This document shows positions 18,059 through 25,004 of a DNA stretch of 33,407 nucleotides, piece after piece. The stretch spans positions 1 to 33,407 of the forward strand of contig JBBAAG010000030.1 in assembly GCA_041658405.1 (NCBI GenBank), written 5' to 3'. Source of the stretch: Elusimicrobiota bacterium. Lineage in GTDB: Bacteria; Elusimicrobiota; UBA5214; JBBAAG01. The position numbers were made by a program, and so were the translations under genes. The notes beneath the pieces were generated by a model. That model ran no database searches, was not told where the DNA came from, and was given only the letters and a program-made list of their open reading frames with translations. How positions within the stretch are numbered: the first letter of the stretch is position 1; every line of letters begins with the position of its first letter.

Positions 18059-19638
18059 TTAGCAGGTTCGCCTTTACCCATCAGTTCCTTCAACCGCCCG
18101 CGGATTTCCACTTTTGAAATTTTACCGGTACTTGTTTTAGGTAATTCATTCCAGAAGTACATATAATGCGGGATCTTAAAATTTGCCATCTTCCCAACAC
18201 AAAAATGCCGGATTTCGGTACCGTTTGCGGTAGAACCTTCCTTCAGAACAATAACTACTACCGGCACTTCACCGTGATGCGTATCAGGTATACCGATAAC
18301 CGCAACTTCCGCGACTTTAGGGTGCTGATAAATAACTTCTTCAACTTCACGGGGATACACGTTCATACCTTTATAGAGTATAAGATCTTTCTTGCGATCA
18401 ACAATCATGATGTATCCATCTGTATCAACCTTACCGTAATCCCCTGTCATAAGATACCCGTCCGGAGTAAAAGTTTCCTTTGTCGCTTCAGGCTGATTAT
18501 AATACCCGAGCATTACATTAGGCCCTTTGATAACAATCTCTCCTACTTCGCCGATAGGCAATACTTCGCCTATATCATTAAGAATTTTTAGGTCAATCCC
18601 CGGCATTGGCAATCCTGTTGACCCGCCTTTTCTTGCATCTAACGGGTTAACACTGACCACCGGTGACGCTTCCGTCAAACCATACCCTTCAAGCAACGGC
18701 GTCTTAAACTTTTTCTCAAATGTTTCCCATACTTTCACGGGTAACGGCGCAGCTCCGGAGATACATATCCTTAACGGATTAATTAACTTAAACCATCCCG
18801 GTATGTTCTGCATACTCAATATACGGTACACCTGAGGAATACCAATAAAAATAGTTATACGTTTAAGCAGGACAGTTTTCACAACTTCACTGAACGGATG
18901 CACGGATTTCATGAGGTACACCGCTGCACCGGCAGTCATAACCGTAACAATCCCCACGGTGAAACTAAACGAGTGGAATAGCGGCAAGAACATTAACACT
19001 TTATCTTTTTCAGTAACAAGTTTTGTTTTATAGCACATCTCGCCGTTACTCAATAGATTACGGTGGGTCAGCATCGCGCCTTTAGGCTTGCCCGTAGTAC
19101 CCGAGGTATAAAGTATTGCCGCTAACGAGTCCGGCTCAGGGTCCGCAACTTCTTCCAATGAAAGTTTCCCGTGTTCATACATATACTCAAACTTAACCCA
19201 GGGATGCGTATGCTCGATTTTGTTGAGCATAACAATTTTTTTTATGCTATCAACCTTATCCTCAACCTGATGCGCAATTTTTTCAAACTCCGAGGAAGTA
19301 ACAAACACTTTCGCTCCGCTGTCCTTAAGTATATGATTAACTTCATCAGGCACAAAAAAAGTATTGATCGGCACAATATTCGCGCCTAACGCCAAAGTCC
19401 CGAAATACACAAAAACGTATTCCGGACAGTTAGAGAACAATACCGCGACACGGTCATCTTTTTGTATACCAAGATTCTTAAGCCCGGCTGCGAACATCAA
19501 AGTTTTTTCGTATGCATCTTCATAACTATAACGTATGCCTTGGAAGTCAATAAACCGTTTTGAATTCATATTCATTGAGCGGGATGCGAATAACTGGTTA
19601 AGGTTGGTTACTTGACTCATAACTTCAGGTACTTTCAT
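18055..19638 (-). CDS. AMP-dependent acyl-CoA synthetase (fatty-acid-CoA ligase type)
   Basis: About 527 residues, normal for the ANL superfamily; activates a carboxylic acid with ATP to an acyl-AMP and then forms the CoA thioester. The P-loop-like motif YTSGTTGKPKG is at about 177-187. Further on are GYGLTEASPVVS, TGDYGKVDTDGYIMIVDRKKD, the hinge region with LILYKGMNVYPREVEEVI, and the catalytic lysine phrase PKTSTGKISK near the C-terminus. The pattern fits medium- or long-chain fatty-acid ligases, but chain length cannot be read from the sequence. ATG 19638 is chosen over GTG 19653, because GAGG is nine bases before the ATG while the site before the GTG touches it. First gene of the operon. 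Confidence 0.92.
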   Translation of the reverse strand: MKVPEVMSQVTNLNQLFASRSMNMNSKRFIDFQGIRYSYEDAYEKTLMFAAGLKNLGIQKDDRVAVLFSNCPEYVFVYFGTLALGANIVPINTFFVPDEVNHILKDSGAKVFVTSSEFEKIAHQVEDKVDSIKKIVMLNKIEHTHPWVKFEYMYEHGKLSLEEVADPEPDSLAAILYTSGTTGKPKGAMLTHRNLLSNGEMCYKTKLVTEKDKVLMFLPLFHSFSFTVGIVTVMTAGAAVYLMKSVHPFSEVVKTVLLKRITIFIGIPQVYRILSMQNIPGWFKLINPLRICISGAAPLPVKVWETFEKKFKTPLLEGYGLTEASPVVSVNPLDARKGGSTGLPMPGIDLKILNDIGEVLPIGEVGEIVIKGPNVMLGYYNQPEATKETFTPDGYLMTGDYGKVDTDGYIMIVDRKKDLILYKGMNVYPREVEEVIYQHPKVAEVAVIGIPDTHHGEVPVVVIVLKEGSTANGTEIRHFCVGKMANFKIPHYMYFWNELPKTSTGKISKVEIRGRLKELMGKGEPAK

Positions 19639-19711
19639 ATTAATAAACCTCACCCTTTCAAATATCTAATTTTTTTAATACTAACAACTCCATAACTATA
19701 CTTTAACAAAT

Positions 19712-19717
19712 ATTATA
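19712..19717 (-). promoter_or_regulatory. Possible -10 box of the acyl-CoA synthetase operon
   Basis: On the minus strand a perfect TATAAT lies about 75 bases before the start codon, in the only gap in front of the operon. No good -35 box is seen at 16-18 bases; TTGGAC at 20 bases is the closest. Weak support. Confidence 0.35.
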
Positions 19718-19741
19718 ACAAATATCGCGGGATGGCAGTCC

Positions 19742-19759
19742 AAAAAACCAGGGTGCCTG
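19742..19759 (-). terminator. Possible short terminator after the unknown 327-residue gene
   Basis: On the minus strand CAGG-CAC-CCTG forms a four-pair hairpin directly behind the stop codon, followed by G and six T. The stem is short, so this is only a candidate; the position between two operons supports it. Confidence 0.4.
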
Positions 19760-20743
19760 TCATACAGCATTAATCGGTTGTTCATCCAGTAAAATTCTGG
19801 ATATCTGGTACAACGTAAGGAACCGCTCGCGTTTAGGCAGTTTAAATACCGCCTTCAATGTTGTGGAACGTTCATTCTCGGTTTCATTTAAATAGTACCA
19901 TCCTGCTATCCCGATTGCGATACCGGGCAGTTCATGCGGTATACCGGACCGTATTTTTTTTGTCCGTTCAATCGCTGCTAAGCATTTATCATTAAATTTT
20001 TTCATTACATCCATCCAATGTTGTTCCACAATAAATAACGTTACGGGTACGCTTATCTCCGACAATTCGTTTATCATGGTAACCCTCGGGCCAACACGGT
20101 ATTCTTTCCAGATACCCGCGGTATTAATAGCGTCTTCCACCTCACGGCGTAACTGCGGCAGCATTTTCATCTCACGGTAGGTATGCATATTTTCTATTTC
20201 CTGTACTAACGATAACGGATACCTGCCTGTACTCATGTTCTGCTGTACAACAGATTTATAGCGGTTATACGCGTCACGGAGTTCCATAATCCACGATTTA
20301 TTCCTCGCGGTAAGTAGTGCTATAACTTCGAGTGGCAACTTAATCTCCTGTTGTTCCAGATGCGTATTATCCAAAAACTTTGAGGGATACATCATTCTTA
20401 ACAGACGGTCAATATATCCGTCCTTCGCTAAACTTTTAGTTTTATTCACTACTTCAATATACCCGCTGCGGTTGCCGATAACCTGTAAAAATAACGCTAT
20501 TTTTTGAAGAATAACACTATTGATCTTACTCCCCAGCCTAAACCTGTTTTTCCTGTATTTTTCTGATAATGACAATAACAGGTCGTTAACCTGGATTTTG
20601 TTCCCCATCCTATACTTCATCGCGATGATACGCAGAATTTTATCATCCTCATCCGGCCATTCCAGTGATAGTTTGTACGCCGAGGATAATACCTGCGCCA
20701 GCAATACCTGTTTTTTATCTTTTACACTTTGTTTGTCAGCCAT
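19760..20743 (-). CDS. Protein of unknown function, 327 residues
   Basis: I do not recognise this protein. It is soluble-looking, with no signal peptide or clear membrane helix, mostly helical by its residue pattern, and rich in Lys, Arg, Leu and Met. Noticeable phrases are EWPDEDDKILRI (28-39), MRGN-like basic segments, a region ELSEISVPVTLFIVEQHW (about 232-249) that may form a buried strand and helix, and a conserved-looking GIAIGIAGWYYLNETE (about 279-294). No Cys cluster and no nucleotide loop. Its ATG overlaps the end of the DUF3786 gene by eight bases (ATGGCTGA), so the two are translationally coupled and probably work together. It is the last gene of the group. Confidence 0.8.
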   Translation of the reverse strand: MADKQSVKDKKQVLLAQVLSSAYKLSLEWPDEDDKILRIIAMKYRMGNKIQVNDLLLSLSEKYRKNRFRLGSKINSVILQKIALFLQVIGNRSGYIEVVNKTKSLAKDGYIDRLLRMMYPSKFLDNTHLEQQEIKLPLEVIALLTARNKSWIMELRDAYNRYKSVVQQNMSTGRYPLSLVQEIENMHTYREMKMLPQLRREVEDAINTAGIWKEYRVGPRVTMINELSEISVPVTLFIVEQHWMDVMKKFNDKCLAAIERTKKIRSGIPHELPGIAIGIAGWYYLNETENERSTTLKAVFKLPKRERFLTLYQISRILLDEQPINAV

Positions 20744-21359
20744 TGAATGCCGTCAACCTTTTTACGAACATCTTCGCTACACCAAGAATACCGTCGATCA
20801 ACAAAAACTCGTTTGCTGTACGGTCAAACAATAACGTTACGGACGGCGGTAATTCTTCATCTCCACGCCAATACTGTAACCGTACCGGCACCCGGGGGAA
20901 TAACATAAAATCGTAACACACATCCGCAGGTGATACTTCAACCTTAGCTCCCCCGATTGCCTCACACGCAGCGATAACACTTTTTGTATCATTCACAAAC
21001 CTATCAATTATTTTCTCTGCAGGTATTGAGTGTACTCCCCGGAAAAACATTGCACCGGAAGGCAGTTGTTGCGGGGTAACCCATTCACCTGAAAGATTGA
21101 TGCGTTTTGACAGAGCAAAATAGGTTAGTACCGCGATACGGAGGTCATACTCAACAACTTTTTCAGTATGATTTTCCGTAATTAACCGCGTGGACGGTGT
21201 TAAACATACGTTTGTACCCAAAAACTTTATGTAGAAACGATTACCTTCCTTATCATATACCGCGCCGGTAGAACCCGCGATATCATCGTTCTTACGGGAA
21301 AGGATCGTTTCCCAAAACTTATCATACCCCTGTACTTTCAAAGGTTCGGTATCCGCCAT
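20736..21359 (-). CDS. DUF3786 domain protein
   Basis: 207 residues, matching the DUF3786 family over almost its whole length. The diagnostic part is the C-terminal half: FMLFPRVPVRLQYWRGDEEL followed by PPSVTLLFDRTANEFL (together about 157-192). The N-terminal half has the family-like phrases YDLRIAVLTYFAL and GEWVTPQQLPSGAMFFRG. The family occurs mainly in anaerobic bacteria and archaea, sometimes next to or fused with Fe-S domains; no function is established as far as I know. No Cys motif is present here. The gene starts four bases after the stop of the NagB-like gene and overlaps the next gene by eight bases. No clear Shine-Dalgarno site, which fits coupling to the upstream gene. Confidence 0.82.
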   Translation of the reverse strand: MADTEPLKVQGYDKFWETILSRKNDDIAGSTGAVYDKEGNRFYIKFLGTNVCLTPSTRLITENHTEKVVEYDLRIAVLTYFALSKRINLSGEWVTPQQLPSGAMFFRGVHSIPAEKIIDRFVNDTKSVIAACEAIGGAKVEVSPADVCYDFMLFPRVPVRLQYWRGDEELPPSVTLLFDRTANEFLLIDGILGVAKMFVKRLTAFNG

Positions 21360-21363
21360 TTGT

Positions 21364-22359
21364 TTATAGATAATCTTCGTACTTTATCTTAAGTTTCTTA
21401 AACGCGGACCGCATAAACGCGCGTTTACTCTCTGTTACTTCCGGATCGTTTTCGGTATACCATATATTATCAAGCTTTTTCATTGATTCACGGGTAACAA
21501 TTTTTTTCCTGCGGTACTCAAGCAATGCCCATGCCGCAGCGGAAGTTGTCCGTGCAACCGCATGTTTGTGTGTCTTCAACTGCCCTGAAGGACAAATATC
21601 GTCAATACTATTATTCCCGAACGATGCGAGTAACGCAAACGCTTTACTCGCCTGCGGGACATTATCTTCTAATAACATCCTTGTTTTCATAAACAACGCA
21701 ACATTCGCGGAGTACGCTACGGTCGGTACACTTTTTGCTGTCGGGAACATTCCCGGGTGGTCACGCATTTGCTGTGCGGTATTCATTTTATTGAGGCCGA
21801 TCTTAACATACGCCGGTACAGTTTTTAGTTTCATCCCGGGTTGGTGGAATCCCCAATGGCTATCCTCCCCCTGCCCTTTCACCTGGAGGTCAGGGCCATA
21901 ACTTAATACAAGTTTTGTATACCTCCGGCATTCAGCAGCAGCGTCTTTCGCGTCTACATTAAAAGGATATACGTTGCCAGGATTAATATAATCCGCTAAC
22001 GGTATGTACAAGTGCTGCGCTAATAAAAACCTGAACGTTGCGGGATGATGCGCCGGTAAAGGGTAGTCATCAAACTGAAAAAATAATGTTTTACGTATCG
22101 CAGCCTGCAGGTCTTTCGATACTTTAGCTAGCCCTACGTATGCGCGGTAGAACGGGAACGCTGCGGGTGCAGCCATTATCATAATGCTTGTATACCCATT
22201 TTTCCCTACTAACTCAACCTGTTTTTTCGCAATACTTATTGCAGTAGCGAGGCCCATATCATCCGGGTTATTGTAAACAAGCACATCCGCATTCCCTGCG
22301 GTGATTTTATTTACGGGCACTGGCGCAGAAACTAAAAAATTTGTACTGATATCACTCAT
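21364..22359 (-). CDS. Divergent NagB/6-phosphogluconolactonase-fold protein
   Basis: About 331 residues, longer than NagB (about 266). Two motifs place it near glucosamine-6-phosphate deaminase: FFQFDDYPLPAHHPATFRFL (from about 94), matching the NagB FNMDEYVGL...HP.SY region with the catalytic Asp, and GQGEDSHWGFHQPG (about 162-175), matching the GVGxDGHIAFNEP region. Asp166 and His168 are kept, but the Glu of NEP is Gln173. The phosphate loop (ATGSTP in NagB) reads MAAPAAFPFY (62-71), so the sugar-phosphate-binding residues are gone. A C-terminal extension of about 80 residues is basic and helical. ATG 22359 is preferred over GTG 22371, since AGGG lies five bases upstream. Deaminase activity is doubtful; an isomerase, lactonase or binding role on another substrate is possible. 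Confidence 0.75.
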   Translation of the reverse strand: MSDISTNFLVSAPVPVNKITAGNADVLVYNNPDDMGLATAISIAKKQVELVGKNGYTSIMIMAAPAAFPFYRAYVGLAKVSKDLQAAIRKTLFFQFDDYPLPAHHPATFRFLLAQHLYIPLADYINPGNVYPFNVDAKDAAAECRRYTKLVLSYGPDLQVKGQGEDSHWGFHQPGMKLKTVPAYVKIGLNKMNTAQQMRDHPGMFPTAKSVPTVAYSANVALFMKTRMLLEDNVPQASKAFALLASFGNNSIDDICPSGQLKTHKHAVARTTSAAAWALLEYRRKKIVTRESMKKLDNIWYTENDPEVTESKRAFMRSAFKKLKIKYEDYL

Positions 22360-22392
22360 TTTTGCCCTCACATTTCTTGACTCAACATTAAC

Positions 22393-22418
22393 TTATTGTT
22401 TGATATATTTTACAATAA
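22393..22418. promoter_or_regulatory. Inverted repeat, candidate operator 1
   Basis: TTATTGT (22393-22399) and ACAATAA (22412-22418) are perfect seven-base arms around a 12-base spacer. The repeat covers the proposed -35 box of the symporter and the proposed -10 box of the NagB-like gene. Confidence 0.5.
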
Positions 22419-22430
22419 ATGTTGTATAAT
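22400..22430 (+). promoter_or_regulatory. Promoter of the sodium:solute symporter
   Basis: A perfect TATAAT (22425-22430) with TTGATA (22400-22405) as -35 box at a 19-base spacing, slightly long. Transcription would start at about 22437, leaving a leader of about 77 bases before the ATG. Confidence 0.6.
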
Positions 22431-22434
22431 ACAA
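22407..22434 (-). promoter_or_regulatory. Promoter of the NagB-like gene group
   Basis: On the minus strand TTGTAT (22434-22429) and TAAAAT (22412-22407) are 16 bases apart. The start would fall near 22400, about 41 bases before the ATG. It overlaps the symporter promoter on the other strand, so the two probably compete or share control. Confidence 0.45.
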
Positions 22435-22435
22435 C
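22421..22435. promoter_or_regulatory. Palindrome over the -10 box, candidate operator 2
   Basis: GTTGTAT-A-ATACAAC is a perfect seven-base palindrome around one central base. It contains the TATAAT of the symporter and the TTGTAT -35 box of the divergent genes. A repressor here would block both. The TTGTAT...ATACAA form loosely resembles GntR/HutC-type sites, which is inference only. Confidence 0.55.
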
Positions 22436-22463
22436 TATTAACGTTTGATATCGTAGTCTAAAC

Positions 22464-22488
22464 AAAAAAGGCGATTAACGCTTTTTTT
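22464..22488 (+). promoter_or_regulatory. Terminator-like hairpin in the symporter leader
   Basis: AAAAAAGGCG and CGCTTTTTTT pair over ten positions (one G-U) around the loop ATTAA. The hairpin lies between the predicted transcription start (about 22437) and the Shine-Dalgarno site (AAGGAG, 22500-22505), so it could act as an attenuator. Only three pairs are G-C, so its strength is uncertain. Confidence 0.45.
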
Positions 22489-22513
22489 AATTTTGTAGTA
22501 AGGAGTTGTTGTA

Positions 22514-24016
22514 ATGAACGAAGTAGATGTAATGCAAAAAATTACCGGGTTGAACTGGCTGGATTTAACGATTTTATTTACAGGCGTCGCGATGCTGTTT
22601 GTTATCGCCTTTTTTTCAGGGAAAGAAGAGAAGGATACTAAAGACTTCTTCCTTGGCGGCAGGCAGATCCCGACTTTTATCGCAATATTGTCATTTGTGG
22701 CAACTGAAGTCAGCGCAATGACTATCATTGGCGTTCCCGCTACAGGCTTCCGTGAAAATTTGCAGTATCTCCAGTACTTCATTGGCTCGGCTACTTCTAA
22801 AGTAGTAATTGCTTTTTTGTTCATCCCGGCGTTTTACCGTTTTAACTGCACAACAATTTACGAGTTTCTAAAACACAGGTTCGGGCAGGAGACACAGGTA
22901 ACCGGCACAATATTTTTCTTTGTCATGCGGTTACTCGCTTCATCGGTAAGATTATACGCCGCATGCCTCGGGATTTCGATTATTATGGGATGGAACTTAC
23001 CCCAGACACTATTGTTATTCACGATTGTAAGCATAATATTTATAGCATTCGGCGGAATTAAAGCTGTTGTATGGAACGGCGCGTTCCAGGCAACTATGTT
23101 TTATATCACCGGCGCAGCGGTTGCGACTTATATCGTCAGCGTAATCTCCGGAGGATGGCCGGAAATTTTTAAAGTAGCGGGTGATGCCGGTAAACTTAGT
23201 TTGTTTAATTTCAAACTTTCACTTTCGGACCCTAACACGTTATGGGCAGCTACGTTAAACGGTTTATTTATCGGCCTTGCAGCGTTTGGGACTGACCAGG
23301 AACTTATGCAGAGGTTACTCACAGTGAAAACCCGGTGGCAAAGCCAGAAGGCTATTATGTTCACTGTAATAGCAGCATTACCGGTAACCGTTATGTATCT
23401 CGGGATAGGGACATTACTTTTTGTGTTCTATAAACAAAACTCCGGCCTACCGTTACCTGATAATACAGACAAGATATTGTCACACTTCGTGGTTAACTCA
23501 ATGCCAAACGGGTTAAAGGGGTTGTTATTAACAACTATCTTTTTAGCATCGATTGACTCGCCGTTAAGTTCGTTATCCACATCGTTTGTAACTGATATTT
23601 ACCGCCCGTTAATCGTGAAAAACGCAAGTGAACACCATTACCTCTGGGTTTCAAGAATCGGGATCATAACATTCGGATTAATCCTCGGCGTAATGGCTTA
23701 TATGTGCCGCTCGCTTGAAGGTATACTGTGGGTAGCGTTCCAGATTATCTCGATTACCGGCAGCAGTTTACTTGGCATATTCTTATTCGGATTCCTCACC
23801 AAACGTAAAGCGAATATCGGGAATGTATACGCGATGGTAATAAACTCTGCATTAATCATAGTACTCATGCTTCTTTCCCGCGCAAAACTTATTTCTATCG
23901 GATGGAGCTGGTTAATCGTTATCGGTACATTCGTTACATTCGGCCTTGCATACTTACTGGGTAAAGGAACTTGGGTAGTAGCAGCTGATGCACCGGCGCC
24001 ACGGGATGAGAAGTAA
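22514..24016 (+). CDS. Sodium:solute symporter (SSS family)
   Basis: 500 residues and about 13 membrane helices, the usual size for the family. It imports a solute with sodium. Visible family features are the N-terminal phrase DFFLGGRQIPTF (about 43-54), the sodium-site region FVATEVSAMTIIGVPATGF in helix 1/2, the IYEFLKHRFG loop and a TSFVTDIYRPL phrase in helix 8. The overall look is closer to sugar or organic-anion carriers than to proline carriers, but the substrate cannot be named. AAGGAG lies eight bases before the ATG. It diverges from the NagB-like gene group, and the shared control region suggests that the solute may be related to the substrate of that group. Its stop is 24 bases from the convergent hydrogenase operon. 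Confidence 0.92.
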   Translation: MNEVDVMQKITGLNWLDLTILFTGVAMLFVIAFFSGKEEKDTKDFFLGGRQIPTFIAILSFVATEVSAMTIIGVPATGFRENLQYLQYFIGSATSKVVIAFLFIPAFYRFNCTTIYEFLKHRFGQETQVTGTIFFFVMRLLASSVRLYAACLGISIIMGWNLPQTLLLFTIVSIIFIAFGGIKAVVWNGAFQATMFYITGAAVATYIVSVISGGWPEIFKVAGDAGKLSLFNFKLSLSDPNTLWAATLNGLFIGLAAFGTDQELMQRLLTVKTRWQSQKAIMFTVIAALPVTVMYLGIGTLLFVFYKQNSGLPLPDNTDKILSHFVVNSMPNGLKGLLLTTIFLASIDSPLSSLSTSFVTDIYRPLIVKNASEHHYLWVSRIGIITFGLILGVMAYMCRSLEGILWVAFQIISITGSSLLGIFLFGFLTKRKANIGNVYAMVINSALIIVLMLLSRAKLISIGWSWLIVIGTFVTFGLAYLLGKGTWVVAADAPAPRDEK

Positions 24017-24040
24017 CGGTAAGAGCATTTCTGAGTATTT

Positions 24041-24553
24041 TTAGATAAATATATCTGTTATCTGTTTTAACAACAGATCAATTGAATTCTGTACTTCTAT
24101 TGAAATTCCTGCACCAAATTCCAGGGTTTTAGGTTGAATCCCCACGATCAGCACGTCACAAGTGATGTATTGTAACAGGTACTGCACAAGCACGCTTGGC
24201 GGCATCATATGTGTGCTGAACGACACACCGGTGATGTTGTTTATATCAACGATTTCGATAGTCCCCGCTGGTTTCCCAAGTTCCGCAGCGTCTATAATAA
24301 TTAAGTGGGTAGGGTTAAACCTTTTTATCTCACCGGTTACATTCTCAGGTGCAGTACCGCCAAAAAAAAATGCGAGCTCCATATTTGTCTTGGGTAACTT
24401 TTTAATTATTTCTTCAAGTTTTGCAGTGAAAACCATCCCCGCAACATCATCACCACGCAGGTCTGAACCAATCCCCAAAAATGCAATACGTGTAGCGTGA
24501 TTAAGGAATTTATTTATTAACGGCTTACTTTTGTTCGGCTGAAGGCTTGTCAT
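24041..24553 (-). CDS. Hydrogenase maturation protease, HycI type
   Basis: 170 residues. It removes the C-terminal peptide of the NiFe large subunit after nickel insertion. The nickel-sensing ligands of the family are visible: Asp35/36 in LRGDDVAG, Asp88 in IIDAAELG and His115 in STHMMPP. The phrase DAAELGKPAGTIEIVD is typical of HycI rather than HyaD/HybD. ATG 24553 is used; TTG 24568 is in frame, but its AGGTGG touches the start. The gene overlaps the ferredoxin gene by 29 bases and is the last gene of the hydrogenase operon. Its target is very likely the large subunit encoded at 25948-27204, which keeps a 53-residue C-terminal extension. Confidence 0.9.
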   Translation of the reverse strand: MTSLQPNKSKPLINKFLNHATRIAFLGIGSDLRGDDVAGMVFTAKLEEIIKKLPKTNMELAFFFGGTAPENVTGEIKRFNPTHLIIIDAAELGKPAGTIEIVDINNITGVSFSTHMMPPSVLVQYLLQYITCDVLIVGIQPKTLEFGAGISIEVQNSIDLLLKQITDIFI

Positions 24554-25004
24554 TCTTTTGTTGTTCAACCACCTGTTGTTTTACTGCGGTATCCGCTACT
24601 GCCGCGTTAACCACTGGGACAGCAGACACAGGTTTTGCCGGGTATACAATCTTTAACGCATCACGCGTAAGTGATGCAAGTTCAAATTCAGCAGAGTTAA
24701 CCAACGCGTCCTTCATACACGAATCCACGCATTGCGCGCAGTATATACATTTAGCGAGGTCAAACTCTGCCTGGAACCGTTTATCCCCGACCTTAACGAT
24801 TTTGATAGCATCAGAGGGACAGTCACGCATACATAGTTTACAGCCGATACATTTAGAGGACTCAAACTTTATCTTACCCCTGAAATTCTTCGGCATCGGA
24901 ATTTTGACAAACGGGTAAAGTTCAGTCGCAACTTTACTAACTGCGTTCTCCAATACTTCCCTAACCATTTTCCCGGAACCATGCGCCTTATTTTGTTTAC
25001 TCAT
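24525..25004 (-). CDS. Hydrogenase 2x[4Fe-4S] ferredoxin subunit (NuoI/EchF-like)
   Basis: 159 residues with two complete [4Fe-4S] motifs: Cys52, 55, 58 and 62 (KCIGCKLCMRDCP) and Cys86, 89, 92 and 96 (CIYCAQCVDSC). It wires electrons from a soluble ferredoxin or donor to the small subunit of the hydrogenase on the cytosolic side. After about residue 115 comes a low-complexity tail rich in Ala, Val, Lys and Gln, absent from most NuoI proteins, whose coding sequence overlaps the protease gene. The ATG overlaps the stop of the NuoH-like gene by four bases. Confidence 0.93.
   Translation of the reverse strand: MSKQNKAHGSGKMVREVLENAVSKVATELYPFVKIPMPKNFRGKIKFESSKCIGCKLCMRDCPSDAIKIVKVGDKRFQAEFDLAKCIYCAQCVDSCMKDALVNSAEFELASLTRDALKIVYPAKPVSAVPVVNAAVADTAVKQQVVEQQKNDKPSAEQK

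Noticed and set aside
24017..24040. Bidirectional terminator between symporter and hydrogenase operon
   Set aside because: No hairpin with a T run is seen in this 24-base gap.
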